DNA of 61,511 nucleotides from contig CADDYT010000015.1 in assembly GCA_902810755.1 (NCBI GenBank), positions 1 to 61,511 of the forward strand, given 5' to 3'. Source of the stretch: Chloroflexota bacterium. GTDB taxonomy: Bacteria > Chloroflexota > Ktedonobacteria > Ktedonobacterales > Ktedonobacteraceae. This document shows, piece by piece, positions 8,830 to 16,259 of this stretch. Below the pieces are notes generated by a model. That model was not told the origin of the DNA. It ran no database searches and was given only the letters and a program-made list of their open reading frames with translations. The translations under genes were made by a program, and so were the position numbers. Numbering within the stretch: position 1 is the stretch's first letter; each line of letters begins with the position of its first letter.

Positions 8830-9129
8830 GTCAAATTGTTTAGAAACATAGTAAATCTCCTTTTTGAAAGGTAAGCAACAACGGGTTTGTTTATGTAAGC
8901 ACTTACGGTTCACTCATTTTCTCGGCAGTGCGTAAGAAGTGCCACGCCAGGAGGGGATGTTTTGAGCGAAAGGTGGAACGCTTACTTTACTGGCACCTTC
9001 TGCAGTGCAATCAACGAACTATTTTGTCCAGCCTACTTTCATAGTAACCTGATAGTGTTAAAAAAGCGTTTTACAAACGTTAATAAATCTCAATGTGTAA
9101 ATAATCCAATATGCAAGTTTTTAGTAATC
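8830..9129. other. AT-rich gap without a convincing gene
   Basis: 300 bp between the insertion sequence and a transposase remnant. The base composition is more AT-rich than the neighbours. The interrupted palindrome GTAAGCACTTAC and short stops in all frames are the only things seen. The first 45 bases could be the severed 3' end of eda. The rest looks like decayed DNA. Confidence 0.5.
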
Positions 9130-9360
9130 AGTCGATCCAGTTGGAGCGGAGGAGCCTGATAGTACAAATTGAACAGGACATACAAGATATGCATCAGGCC
9201 CATGCGCAGGTGTCACAGATCACAGGCCCAGACCTGTTTGATCGTACAGCGATCCATCAGGTGCCCAAAGATGGTATCAATGCGATAGCGCACCCATCCC
9301 AGCACCACACTCCAACTGCGTGCAGGCTGGGTACTGCCTTTGCCTGGGAAGAGGCTCTCG
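9130..9360 (-). pseudogene. transposase C-terminal remnant (IS982-like)
   Basis: On the minus strand the frame reads SWSVVLGWVRYRIDTIFG, then DRCTIKQVWACDL, a stop, and HLRMGLMHILYVLFNL. This matches the end of IS982-type transposases, where RYRIETVFGQL and VWARDLWHL are typical. An internal TGA at the usual Trp codon and the absence of the N-terminal two thirds show it is dead. It touches the sufB stop codon at 9362, so an insertion probably cut the DNA downstream of sufB. Confidence 0.6.
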
Positions 9361-9361
9361 T

Positions 9362-10765
9362 TTAGCCCACACTGCCCGACATCTCCAACTGGATCAGGCG
9401 GTTAAGTTCAACCGCGTACTCCATCGGGAGTTCCCGCGTGATTGGCTCGATGAAGCCGTTGACGATCAGCGAGTAGGCTTCGGACTCATTGAGGCCACGG
9501 CTCATCAGGTAGAAGAGCTGGTCGTCTCCAACCCTGGAGACGGTGGCCTCGTGGCCAATCTCAGTCTGGTTCTCTTCCACACGAATGGTAGGATAGGTAT
9601 CGGTGCGCGCATACTCATCAAGCAAAAGCGCATCGCAGCGGACACTGGACTTCGTGTGGTGCGCACCCCGGTTGACGCGCACGAGGCCGCGATAGGAGGC
9701 GCGACCGGTTCCCTTTGAGACCGACTTCGAGAGAATCTGGGATGTGGTGTATGGAGCAAGGTGCGTCACCTTGGCTCCCGCATCCAGGTGCATCCCTTCG
9801 CTGGCAAAGGCTACGGAGAGAACATCACCGCGAGCGCCTGGCTCCATCAACAGAACCGCCGGATACTTCATAGTGACCTTCGAACCCAGGTTGCCATCAA
9901 CCCATTCCATCGTTGCATCCCGGTATGCTGCTGCACGCTTGGTTACCAGGTTGTAAACGTTCTTCGACCAGTTCTGAATGGTGGTATAGCGCACGCGAGC
10001 ACCCTCCATCACCTTGATCTCGACAACGGCGCTGTGCAGGCTGTCGCTGGCATAGGTTGGGGCAGTACATCCCTCCACGTAGTGAACATAGGAGCCTGGA
10101 GCCGCGATAATCAACGTGCGCTCGAATTGTCCCATGTTCTGAGCGTTGATACGGAAGTAGGCCTGCAAAGGAATTTCTACGCGCACGCCCTCCGGTACAT
10201 AGACAAAGCTCCCACCACTCCACACCGCACTGTTAAGCGAGGCAAACTTGTTATCGGATGGTGGAATCACTGTGCCGATGTGTTCTTTGATGATGTCGGG
10301 ATACAGGCGCAGAGCGGTATCCATGTCGGTGAAGATGACGCCCAGTTTCTCCAGGTCTTCGCGTACCTTGTGGTACACCGCTTCACTCTCGTACTGTGCA
10401 GTTACGCCTGCCAGGTACTGCTGCTCAGCCTGCGGAATACCCAGTCGATCAAAGGTATCCTTGATGTCTGAGGGAATATCATCCCACGTTTTCCCTTGCC
10501 GGGCGACTGGCTTGATATAGTAGTAGATATTATCGAAGTCAATCCCCGAGAGGTCTGCCCCCCATGTGGGCATTGGCCGTTTCTCGAAGAGAGCCAGGCT
10601 CTTGAGACGGAAGCGGCGCATCCACTCAGGCTCACCCTTCATTTCAGATATCTGCTCCACGATCTTTGTGTTCAGCCCTCGCTCGGACTTGAACACATAA
10701 TTTTCTGCCATGTGGAATCCGGCAGAATACGCCTGCTGTTGCCTATCATAGGTCTGAGTACTCAT
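9362..10765 (-). CDS. sufB: Fe-S cluster assembly scaffold protein SufB
   Basis: 467 residues from the ATG at 10765, which has AAGGA close upstream; an in-frame TTG one codon earlier is less likely. SufB is the scaffold subunit of the SufBCD complex that builds iron-sulfur clusters in the cytoplasm. The full family length is present, from the N-terminal region (YVFKSERGLNTKIVEQIS) through GSYVHYVEGCTAP and SSVRCDALLLDE to NRLIQLEMSGSVG. The partners sufC, sufD and sufS are not in the window, and a dead transposase abuts the 3' end. That is unusual for a gene normally in an operon. Confidence 0.95.
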   Translation of the reverse strand: MSTQTYDRQQQAYSAGFHMAENYVFKSERGLNTKIVEQISEMKGEPEWMRRFRLKSLALFEKRPMPTWGADLSGIDFDNIYYYIKPVARQGKTWDDIPSDIKDTFDRLGIPQAEQQYLAGVTAQYESEAVYHKVREDLEKLGVIFTDMDTALRLYPDIIKEHIGTVIPPSDNKFASLNSAVWSGGSFVYVPEGVRVEIPLQAYFRINAQNMGQFERTLIIAAPGSYVHYVEGCTAPTYASDSLHSAVVEIKVMEGARVRYTTIQNWSKNVYNLVTKRAAAYRDATMEWVDGNLGSKVTMKYPAVLLMEPGARGDVLSVAFASEGMHLDAGAKVTHLAPYTTSQILSKSVSKGTGRASYRGLVRVNRGAHHTKSSVRCDALLLDEYARTDTYPTIRVEENQTEIGHEATVSRVGDDQLFYLMSRGLNESEAYSLIVNGFIEPITRELPMEYAVELNRLIQLEMSGSVG

Positions 10766-10809
10766 CAAAGTTCCTTCCGTTTGCCCATCTATTTATTTTT
10801 CTCACTTAT

Positions 10810-10838
10810 ACTGTATCATATCTTTTAATATCTGTCAA
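10810..10838 (-). promoter_or_regulatory. sufB promoter
   Basis: On the minus strand TTGACA (10833-10838) is followed after exactly 17 bp by TACAGT (10810-10815). This lies 45 bp upstream of the sufB start codon, in AT-rich DNA. It is a near-consensus housekeeping promoter. No clear repressor palindrome was identified over it. Confidence 0.65.
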
Positions 10839-10900
10839 ATTGGTGAAGGCGAACTTCAATTCATAAAATTTCATTTCCCCTCTTCTTATTTGATTAAGTA

Positions 10901-10929
10901 TTGCATCGCAATAAAAAATAGTGTACACT
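10901..10929 (+). promoter_or_regulatory. promoter for the 11272-11972 gene pair
   Basis: TTGCAT (10901-10906), a 17-bp spacer and TACACT (10924-10929) point rightward. Transcription would start near 10936, just before a perfect dyad, and would leave a leader of about 335 bases before the first gene at 11272. No better promoter is seen nearer to that gene. Confidence 0.5.
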
Positions 10930-10937
10930 TAAAGTGC

Positions 10938-10957
10938 CTCATAAGAAATCTTATGAG
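10938..10957. promoter_or_regulatory. dyad symmetry CTCATAAGA-AA-TCTTATGAG
   Basis: Nine-base arms separated by two bases lie directly downstream of the -10 box at 10924-10929. The position suits a repressor operator or the first hairpin of the transcript. The rest of the 10958-11271 gap holds only short frames without good start sites and no recognised RNA motif. Confidence 0.55.
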
Positions 10958-11271
10958 TGGTGTCTCTTGAGCCATGTTCCTCGTGGAAGCTTGCAGCATC
11001 GGGTGCGTCTTTTCTTCCTCTCGACGGATCATACATGCCCTGTCATCAAGCAGTGTCTCTCATACCATAGCAAAGGGTACTATTACAAATGACAACGAGC
11101 AGGAAAGTGCAAGCATATGGCCAATCAGAAGCATCTTGATATTCTGTCATCAGGGAAAACGCTTTAGTGAAGACTATCAGGATACCTCATGGTACAGAAA
11201 GTGAGCAAGCAGCCAATGAGCAAGAAAGCAAGAACGACTTCAGCCCGCAGGCCGGGTAAAGACGGAGTATT

Positions 11272-11550
11272 ATGATGATGAGAAACCGCTACTATGTTCA
11301 ACACCTCGCCGAGTACGTTTTTTTGATTCGGGAGCGCATGACTGAAGACGGAGAGCCAGGACCCAATGATCGTATTGTTCGGTCATTCCCCAACCGTGAT
11401 GATGCCTACAGATCTCTCAGCGAGATGAACGATACGCGAAGGAAGCTCGATGAACACCATGAGGCTGAGAATGACGTGGACGTTTTTGTAGGAGATGTTC
11501 ATAGCGGTCTGTTCCGTGAATCGGAACAAAAGAAGAGAGGAAAACAATGA
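11272..11550 (+). CDS. small protein of unknown function
   Basis: 92 residues, starting at one of three adjacent ATGs (11272, 11275, 11278) behind a GACGGAG site. It is highly charged and soluble (RYYVQHLAEYVFLIRERM at the start, a Lys/Glu-rich end) with no membrane segment, Cys pair or known motif. Its stop overlaps the start of the pentapeptide gene (ATGA at 11547-11550), so the two are probably translated together. It is likely real because of the spacing and coding bias, but I do not recognise a family. Confidence 0.55.
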   Translation: MMMRNRYYVQHLAEYVFLIRERMTEDGEPGPNDRIVRSFPNRDDAYRSLSEMNDTRRKLDEHHEAENDVDVFVGDVHSGLFRESEQKKRGKQ

Positions 11551-11972
11551 TCAATCAGCAACAGCTTGCCCTGCTTCAACAGGGCATTATGGAGAAGTGG
11601 AATACATGGAGGCAGGCTCACCCCGACCTTTCCCTCAATCTGGATGAAGCAGATTTGAGCGGATTTCACCTCGGTGGCTTCAATTTCTCCCATGCACATC
11701 TGCATGCTGCCAACCTCAGCGGGGCCGATCTGAACAACGCGGATCTCAGTCATGCCATCTTGAGCGGAGCCAATCTGGAGAGAGCCAATCTTGCCGGTGC
11801 CGACTTGAGGAATGCGGATTTCAGCGATGCCAACCTGAGCAAAACTTTTCTCAGGGGGGCCAATTTGCGGGAAGCCACCATCACACCAGATCAATTGAAG
11901 CAGGCCAGACCCAGGAGAATTTTAAGCGTTCCCCTGGTCGTAACGTGGGTAACGAGTGGTACAATTGGATGA
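11547..11972 (+). CDS. pentapeptide repeat protein with a foreign C-terminus
   Basis: 141 residues. Residues about 35-112 are tandem A(N/D)Lxx pentapeptides (LSGADLNNADLSHAILSGAN and on), which fold as a right-handed beta helix. Such proteins can mimic DNA or act as small scaffolds; no function is assigned here. The repeat block ends in ITPDQLKQAR, normal for the family. The final 25 or so codons lie over the opposite strand of a broken sigma factor gene, so the tail is probably junction sequence. The frame overlaps the gene before it by 4 bp. Confidence 0.75.
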   Translation: MINQQQLALLQQGIMEKWNTWRQAHPDLSLNLDEADLSGFHLGGFNFSHAHLHAANLSGADLNNADLSHAILSGANLERANLAGADLRNADFSDANLSKTFLRGANLREATITPDQLKQARPRRILSVPLVVTWVTSGTIG

Positions 11973-12138
11973 AGACGTATTGCAAGACATCGTGCGCGAG
12001 GTATTCGTCGCGCACCAGTCGGCAGGTCAGGAGAAAGAGCAAGGCGCTGCAGCGGTCGACCAGGACTTCGAATGCGCCTTGATCGCCGCTTTGCGCTTCA
12101 GGATGCCTGCCTGCTGCACAGTCAGGAAATGTCCTCAA
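11915..12138 (-). pseudogene. ECF-type RNA polymerase sigma factor, N-terminal remnant
   Basis: On the minus strand the phrase GDQGAFEVLVDRCSALLFLL followed by CRLVRDEYLAHDVLQYVFIQLY and SLPTL is sigma-70 region 2 of an extracytoplasmic-function sigma factor. The match stops after LRPGERLK, where the pentapeptide gene's DNA begins. Region 4 is missing, and no good start with a ribosome binding site is seen. It is a truncated relic left by a rearrangement. Confidence 0.65.
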
Positions 12139-12171
12139 AAGAGACTTTCCCGGTACTGCTCAATGAGAGAC

Positions 12172-12208
12172 CTGTATCGATGGAGCATTATCTATACCAT
12201 CGATACAG
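12172..12208. repeat. 12-bp inverted repeat (hairpin)
   Basis: CTGTATCGATGG at 12172-12183 pairs exactly with 12197-12208 across a 13-base loop. It lies just beyond the 3' end of the GlsB-type gene and before the sigma remnant. It could act as a terminator for that gene, though no T run follows, or be an old operator of the lost sigma gene. Confidence 0.55.
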
Positions 12209-12229
12209 CCGGCCCGCCTTGATTGCTTT

Positions 12230-12553
12230 TTACCGCCGTCCCCATCCTTTCCACCTGGATGATCCTCCGCGAGTGACCGCGTGTAAGATGGCAAGGAGAA
12301 TACAGGCTCCGATAAAGGCAATTACAATAGTCACAATCAGGCCAGAGGAGCCTCCCAGGCCCAGGAAGTTAGCCAACCATCCGCCGATGAACGCTCCGAT
12401 AAGCCCCACCACAATGTCACCGATCAGCCCATAGCCTCCTCCACGCATTACCCGGCTCGCGAGAAAGCCAGCCACCAACCCGACAAGCAGCCACCAGAGT
12501 ACATTTGACAGGCTCAGATTAACTGCAGCAAGCAAAAGTGTTGCAAGTGCCAT
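12230..12553 (-). CDS. GlsB/YeaQ/YmgE family stress-response membrane protein
   Basis: 107 residues from the ATG at 12553, chosen for the AAAAGGA site before it. Three hydrophobic helices are visible: LWWLLVGLVAGFLASRV, YGLIGDIVVGLIGAFIGGWL and GLIVTIVIAFIGACILLAI. The Gly-rich VMRGGGYGLIGDIVVGLIGA is the family signature, formerly called transglycosylase-associated protein. Its role is unknown beyond a link to stress in enterobacteria. It is a single gene, and its promoter region abuts the end of the radical SAM gene. Confidence 0.85.
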   Translation of the reverse strand: MALATLLLAAVNLSLSNVLWWLLVGLVAGFLASRVMRGGGYGLIGDIVVGLIGAFIGGWLANFLGLGGSSGLIVTIVIAFIGACILLAILHAVTRGGSSRWKGWGRR

Positions 12554-12705
12554 GATTTTGTCCTTTTCTTGATACCAGAGTATCACTCTATGCTCTTTAC
12601 CGTCTTTCCTTCAGGTCTTCTGGGGCAAGGGAGGTAAAGATATGTTCTGCTTTAAGTGTAGCCGGGAAGCGTTATATAAAGCGTTAAATACCGTCTAATA
12701 AAGGG

Positions 12706-14142
12706 CTACCGAGAAGACATAGGATCCAACTGATCCCCGGTTGGCTCTGCTCAGCAGAACCAGGATTCGGTGAGGTGTGGGATGGGGCGACGGGGGCCGT
12801 AGTGCTGGATGGCGGTGGAGACGCGCATATCCTGACCGGCGGCGGCCAGGGCCAGGGCTTTGATGGCGAAGAAGGTCTCGATGGGGTCGCGACTCTGGCG
12901 TTCAGCCTGCTCGACGAGGGCGGCGACTTCGCGCTGCAAGGCGTCCATGCGCGGGTCGGGATGGTGCCAGCGATACGTGTAGGCGGCTGCGTCGAGTTCG
13001 CCGAGCCAGCGTGGGCTGTCCGGCGCGTCGAGGATAGCCGAGCCGGGCGGGATGAGCAGGCGAATGGAGAAATGCACCGGGTCGATATGCTCGATCAGGC
13101 GGCGCTGCTCAAAGAAAGTGAGCAGGGCGATGTAGCTTTCCAGTGTTTCCCAGGGTGAGAAGGGCATCAGCGAGGGGCGCAGGGGGATGCCAACCTTTTC
13201 CATCAGGTCGAAGACGGCGGCCACATCTGCAGCGGTATGCCCCTTCTTCAGATTGCGCAGGACGGTGTCGTTGAGCGATTCGACGGCGGAGACGATGAAG
13301 GCACAGCCTCGCTCGCGCAATTCTGGCAGCAGGGAACGATATTTCAGCAGGTGTTCGATTTTGATGGTGGCATCGAAGGTCACGTCGGGAAATTCGTCGT
13401 GCAGGGCGCGAGTGATGCGCAGGGCGTGGGTGGGGCCGTTGAGGAAGTCCGGGTCGCCGAAGGTGATGTGCTGCGCGCCCTGTTCCACCTGCCTGCGAAT
13501 GTCTGCCAGCACGATTTCCGCCGGGATGGCAAAGAAGCGGCCCTGATAGACGGGGGTGATGGGACAGTGCGTGCAGGTGTGCTTGCAGCCGCGAGTCGTT
13601 TCTGTGTAGCCGACAACGCGCGCCTGCCCGTCCCACTCCAGCCGGGCATAGCGTTCCAGCCCCGGCAATTGCTGCCGTTCAGGTATGATGAACGCGGGCC
13701 GTGTGATATGAGGGGCGCTGATTGATTTTTTCGTGCTGACGCCTGGTATGGAGACCGTTTCGCCCTGTTCCAGCGCCTCGATCAGTTGCAGCAATGGCTG
13801 CTCATATTCACCACCGATGGTAAAATCTCCAACGGTTTGCAAGAGGTGGGCGGCGTTGAGCGAGGCGTAGAGGCCGTAGAAACAGAGCGTGGCCGCCGGG
13901 TTGCGCTCGCGCACGCGCCGGGCGATCTGCTCTCCCAGCCGCAGAGCGGTATGCATGGGAACGGAGACGGCGACGAAACGCGCGCGTGTAATCGCCTCGT
14001 CGCTCAACGGCTCGACGGCGGTATCGACGGCCACAGGCGCATAACCGGCCTGCCGCAGCAACGCCAGCAGCGAGGCAAGCTGGAACGGCTGGTGGCCCAG
14101 CTCATAGCACGAGATGAGCAGGATATCGCCGGGGCGTCTCAT
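12706..14142 (-). CDS. CUAEP-tail radical SAM selenoprotein (TGA read as selenocysteine)
   Basis: A B12-binding-like N-terminal domain (residues 1-130, starting GDILLISCYELGHQPFQLAS) is followed by a radical SAM domain with the 4Fe-4S motif C186-K-H-T-C190-T-H-C193. The frame reaches W-F-C463 and then TGA at 12751-12753, and continues Ala-Glu-Pro-Thr and on to a TAG at 12706-12708, 478 residues in all. Cys-TGA-Ala-Glu-Pro is the hallmark of the CUAEP/CCAEP-tail family, where the TGA is selenocysteine. A hairpin placed like a bacterial SECIS follows. The start overlaps the yggX stop by 4 bp. If TGA is a stop, the protein is 463 residues. The reaction is unknown. No selenocysteine machinery is in the window. 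Confidence 0.8.
12708..12741 (-). promoter_or_regulatory. candidate bacterial SECIS element
   Basis: Downstream of the in-frame TGA, GGATC pairs with GATCC around the loop AGTTG (12722-12736). The loop begins 19 bases after the TGA, with G as its second base. A lower stem ACCG/CGGT (12741-12738 with 12711-12708) can close below an internal loop. Spacing and a G in the first two loop bases fit what is known of bacterial SECIS hairpins. An alternative stem CCAAC/GTTGG overlaps it. This was folded by eye only. Confidence 0.5.
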
Positions 14143-14465
14143 TTCTTGCGTGCGGGACCTCCGCCACCCTTGCGGCTCGGACCGGCTCCCGCGCCAGCCT
14201 CTTCGGGAATCCAGCCTTCCGGCATCTGCGCATTCTCACCGAAGAAGAATTCTTCCATCTGCTCGCGCAGGATTTTGCGCGCCTCAGGATCGGCCAGGTT
14301 CAGGCCGTAGTGGTTGATGATCAGCGTACTCTGCGCAGGCCACATATCGTAGGCTTGCTGCGAAACGTTCTCATAGATGCGCTGCCCCAGGGGGCCGGGG
14401 AAAGGCGGCTTTTCCAGCCCGGGCAGTTCGCGTCCAAGTTTGACACATTTAACCATTCGTGGCAT
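14139..14465 (-). CDS. yggX: Fe(2+)-trafficking/oxidative damage protection protein YggX
   Basis: 108 residues. The core MVKCVKLGRELPGLEKPPFP, GQRIYENVSQQAYDMW and REQMEEFFFG is the YggX family, including its conserved Cys in the first few residues. In enterobacteria YggX protects labile iron-sulfur clusters and may carry iron. The last 30 residues are a Gly/Pro/Lys-rich extension not usual in the family. The ATG at 14465 has GGAG eight bases upstream. It shares ATGA with the radical SAM gene, so the two are one transcription and translation unit. This suggests the radical SAM enzyme needs or protects iron-sulfur clusters. Confidence 0.9.
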   Translation of the reverse strand: MPRMVKCVKLGRELPGLEKPPFPGPLGQRIYENVSQQAYDMWPAQSTLIINHYGLNLADPEARKILREQMEEFFFGENAQMPEGWIPEEAGAGAGPSRKGGGGPARKK

Positions 14466-14539
14466 GATAAAAACTCCAGATTATATTTACGCGGTGACAA
14501 AGGTATGTCTGATACAGATACTACAAGAAACAATGAGCC

Positions 14540-15487
14540 ATGTCAAATAGTTCTTTACGCCATCGCGCGCCGCGCGTAATTTTCTTTGGTATGCAGGGCC
14601 GCTTTTCGCCGCCATCGCTCCATGCCTTGCTGGCAGGCGGTATCGATGTGCGCGCCGTTGTACTGCCTTCTTCCTCCAACGCGGGTGCGGCTATCTTCCG
14701 GCATGAACCGTTTCGCCCTGTCAGGCCGCTGCTCCCGGTCGTGCATTCTTCCCTGCATGTGAATGTTTTACAACTTGCCGGTGAGTGGCAACTTCCTGTC
14801 TGGGAGGTCAATAACCTCTCTGCTCCTGAGACGCTGGAAACTCTGGCTGTGTATGAGCCGGATGTCATCTGCGTTGCCTGCTTTTCTCAGCGTATTCCCC
14901 GCGCCGTTCTCTCCCTGCCGCGTTTCGGCTGTCTCAACGTCCATCCCTCTCTCTTGCCCGTCAATCGCGGCCCCGTTCCCCTCTTCTGGACATTCCGCGA
15001 GGGAGCCGATCACACGGGCGTGACTATTCATTTTATGGAGGAGACCCTTGATAGCGGGGATATCCTGGCGCAGGAAGTAATTCCTGTTCCTGACGGCATA
15101 ACGTACACGCAGCTGGAAACACTGTGCGCGACACAGGGTGGCAAATTGCTTGCCGATTGCGTCCGCGACCTGACGCTGGGTCGCGCCCAGCGCGTCCCGC
15201 AGGACGAGGGCCGCAGCAGCTACCATCCCTATCCCTCAGGTGAAGATTTTGTCATTCCCGCCGCCGAATGGAGCGCGCGCCACGTCTATAACTTTATCTG
15301 TGGCGTAGCGGAATGGGGAGAGGCGATTACCCTGCTGGCGGGCAACGAGCGATTCACCGTGCAGCGTGCGATTTCTTATAGCCATGAAGAGAAGAGCGGT
15401 GGACACAGAGGGCAAGAGGAAGCATATTATCGGGAGGATGATATGCTGTGGGTGAGGTGTAATGAGGGGTGGGTGAGTGTTATATAA
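14540..15487 (+). CDS. formyltransferase family protein (methionyl-tRNA formyltransferase-like)
   Basis: 315 residues with the formyltransferase fold: VIFFGMQGRFSPPSLHALL at the start, the catalytic Asn/His in CLNVHPSLLPVNRG near 133-145, and the Asp in ETLDSGDILAQE. Family members move a formyl group from 10-formyltetrahydrofolate to Met-tRNA, GAR or amino sugars. The SLLP motif is kept, but the C-terminal tRNA-binding domain is short and divergent, so it may not be the housekeeping Fmt. It is divergent from yggX with a 74-bp gap. The ribosome binding site is weak. Confidence 0.75.
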   Translation: MSNSSLRHRAPRVIFFGMQGRFSPPSLHALLAGGIDVRAVVLPSSSNAGAAIFRHEPFRPVRPLLPVVHSSLHVNVLQLAGEWQLPVWEVNNLSAPETLETLAVYEPDVICVACFSQRIPRAVLSLPRFGCLNVHPSLLPVNRGPVPLFWTFREGADHTGVTIHFMEETLDSGDILAQEVIPVPDGITYTQLETLCATQGGKLLADCVRDLTLGRAQRVPQDEGRSSYHPYPSGEDFVIPAAEWSARHVYNFICGVAEWGEAITLLAGNERFTVQRAISYSHEEKSGGHRGQEEAYYREDDMLWVRCNEGWVSVI

Positions 15488-15571
15488 ATGCTGGTAGAAC
15501 GGATTCAACGTTCCGATTGACAGGAGAAACCCATCGACCCTGACAGTTTCTGCTCCAGAAGGAAGCAGGGA

Positions 15572-15594
15572 CAGCAAAGGAATCTCCTTTGCTG
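15572..15594. terminator. hairpin between convergent genes
   Basis: CAGCAAAGGA (15572-15581) pairs exactly with 15585-15594 across a 3-base loop, between the ends of the formyltransferase (+) and response regulator (-) genes. The placement suits a two-way terminator, but neither strand has a T run. Confidence 0.5.
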
Positions 15595-15595
15595 C

Positions 15596-15985
15596 CTAGG
15601 AGAGAAGCTTTTCGATAGTTTTGAGCAGATCATCCAGCTCGAGCGGTTTGTTCATGCCGACGATCTTGCGGGCCTCAATTTCTTTGCGTGGCAGGCGTGC
15701 GCTGATGATGATGGCTGGCACATGTTCCATCTCTTTTGTCGCGTGGAGCCTGTCATAGAGTTCTATGCCATTCATTCTGGGTAACTGGTAATCCAGGATG
15801 AAGAGGCTGGGTTTGACATTGGCGACGGCATTCAACGCCTGAAGGCCATCAGGAACCAGCAGAGCTAAGTATGGGGTCTCCTGTGTGATAGCCTGGACTA
15901 GAAAAGAACCGATCCCGGCATCGTCCTCCACCACCAGAATCATCTTCACGTTCTCATCGGGCTTCGATGAAGGATCCTCGGACAT
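15596..15985 (-). CDS. single-domain response regulator
   Basis: 129 residues from the ATG at 15985 (GGAG upstream). It is one receiver domain: acidic pair in ILVVEDDAG, phosphorylation Asp in SLFILDYQLPRMNG, Ser in IIISARL, and Lys in GMNKPLELDDLLK. No output domain follows, so like CheY it would act by protein contact or in a phosphorelay. No kinase is nearby. An FNR-type box lies 230 bp upstream, in the gap before the universal stress protein gene. Confidence 0.85.
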   Translation of the reverse strand: MSEDPSSKPDENVKMILVVEDDAGIGSFLVQAITQETPYLALLVPDGLQALNAVANVKPSLFILDYQLPRMNGIELYDRLHATKEMEHVPAIIISARLPRKEIEARKIVGMNKPLELDDLLKTIEKLLS

Positions 15986-16214
15986 GCGCTTACTCCAAGT
16001 AAAAGAATAGTTATCGAGAAGGCAAAGGCTAACCTGTATCAGGGGTGCGGAAGAGAGAGCCTGATTGATGTTCTGAGAATAGTGGCGGTTCCTGGCATAA
16101 CCATAAACGGGTTGATTTTGCCGACAGAAGCCTGCCTTCAGGGTAGGCGAAGGTAAAGCTGCTCTGGCCATACGACTCTGAATAGCCCTCCTCGCTCTAA
16201 ACACATCAGCTATT

Positions 16215-16228
16215 TTGATTCAGATCAA
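16215..16228. promoter_or_regulatory. perfect FNR/CRP-family box TTGAT-N4-ATCAA
   Basis: TTGATTCAGATCAA matches the FNR/DNR consensus TTGATnnnnATCAA at all ten positions, and the symmetry extends two bases on each side. It lies between the universal stress gene's stop (16260) and the response regulator, both read leftward. It could give oxygen- or nitric-oxide-dependent control of the response regulator. No clear -10 box at the ideal distance was found. Confidence 0.5.
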
Positions 16229-16259
16229 AATTGACCTTTGCCGCATTATAGCATCCCTG

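Noticed and set aside
10974..11204. 76-codon open frame in the leader before 11272
   Set aside because: There is no ribosome binding site, the composition is Ser/Ile/Cys-rich noise, and no overlap links it to the following gene.
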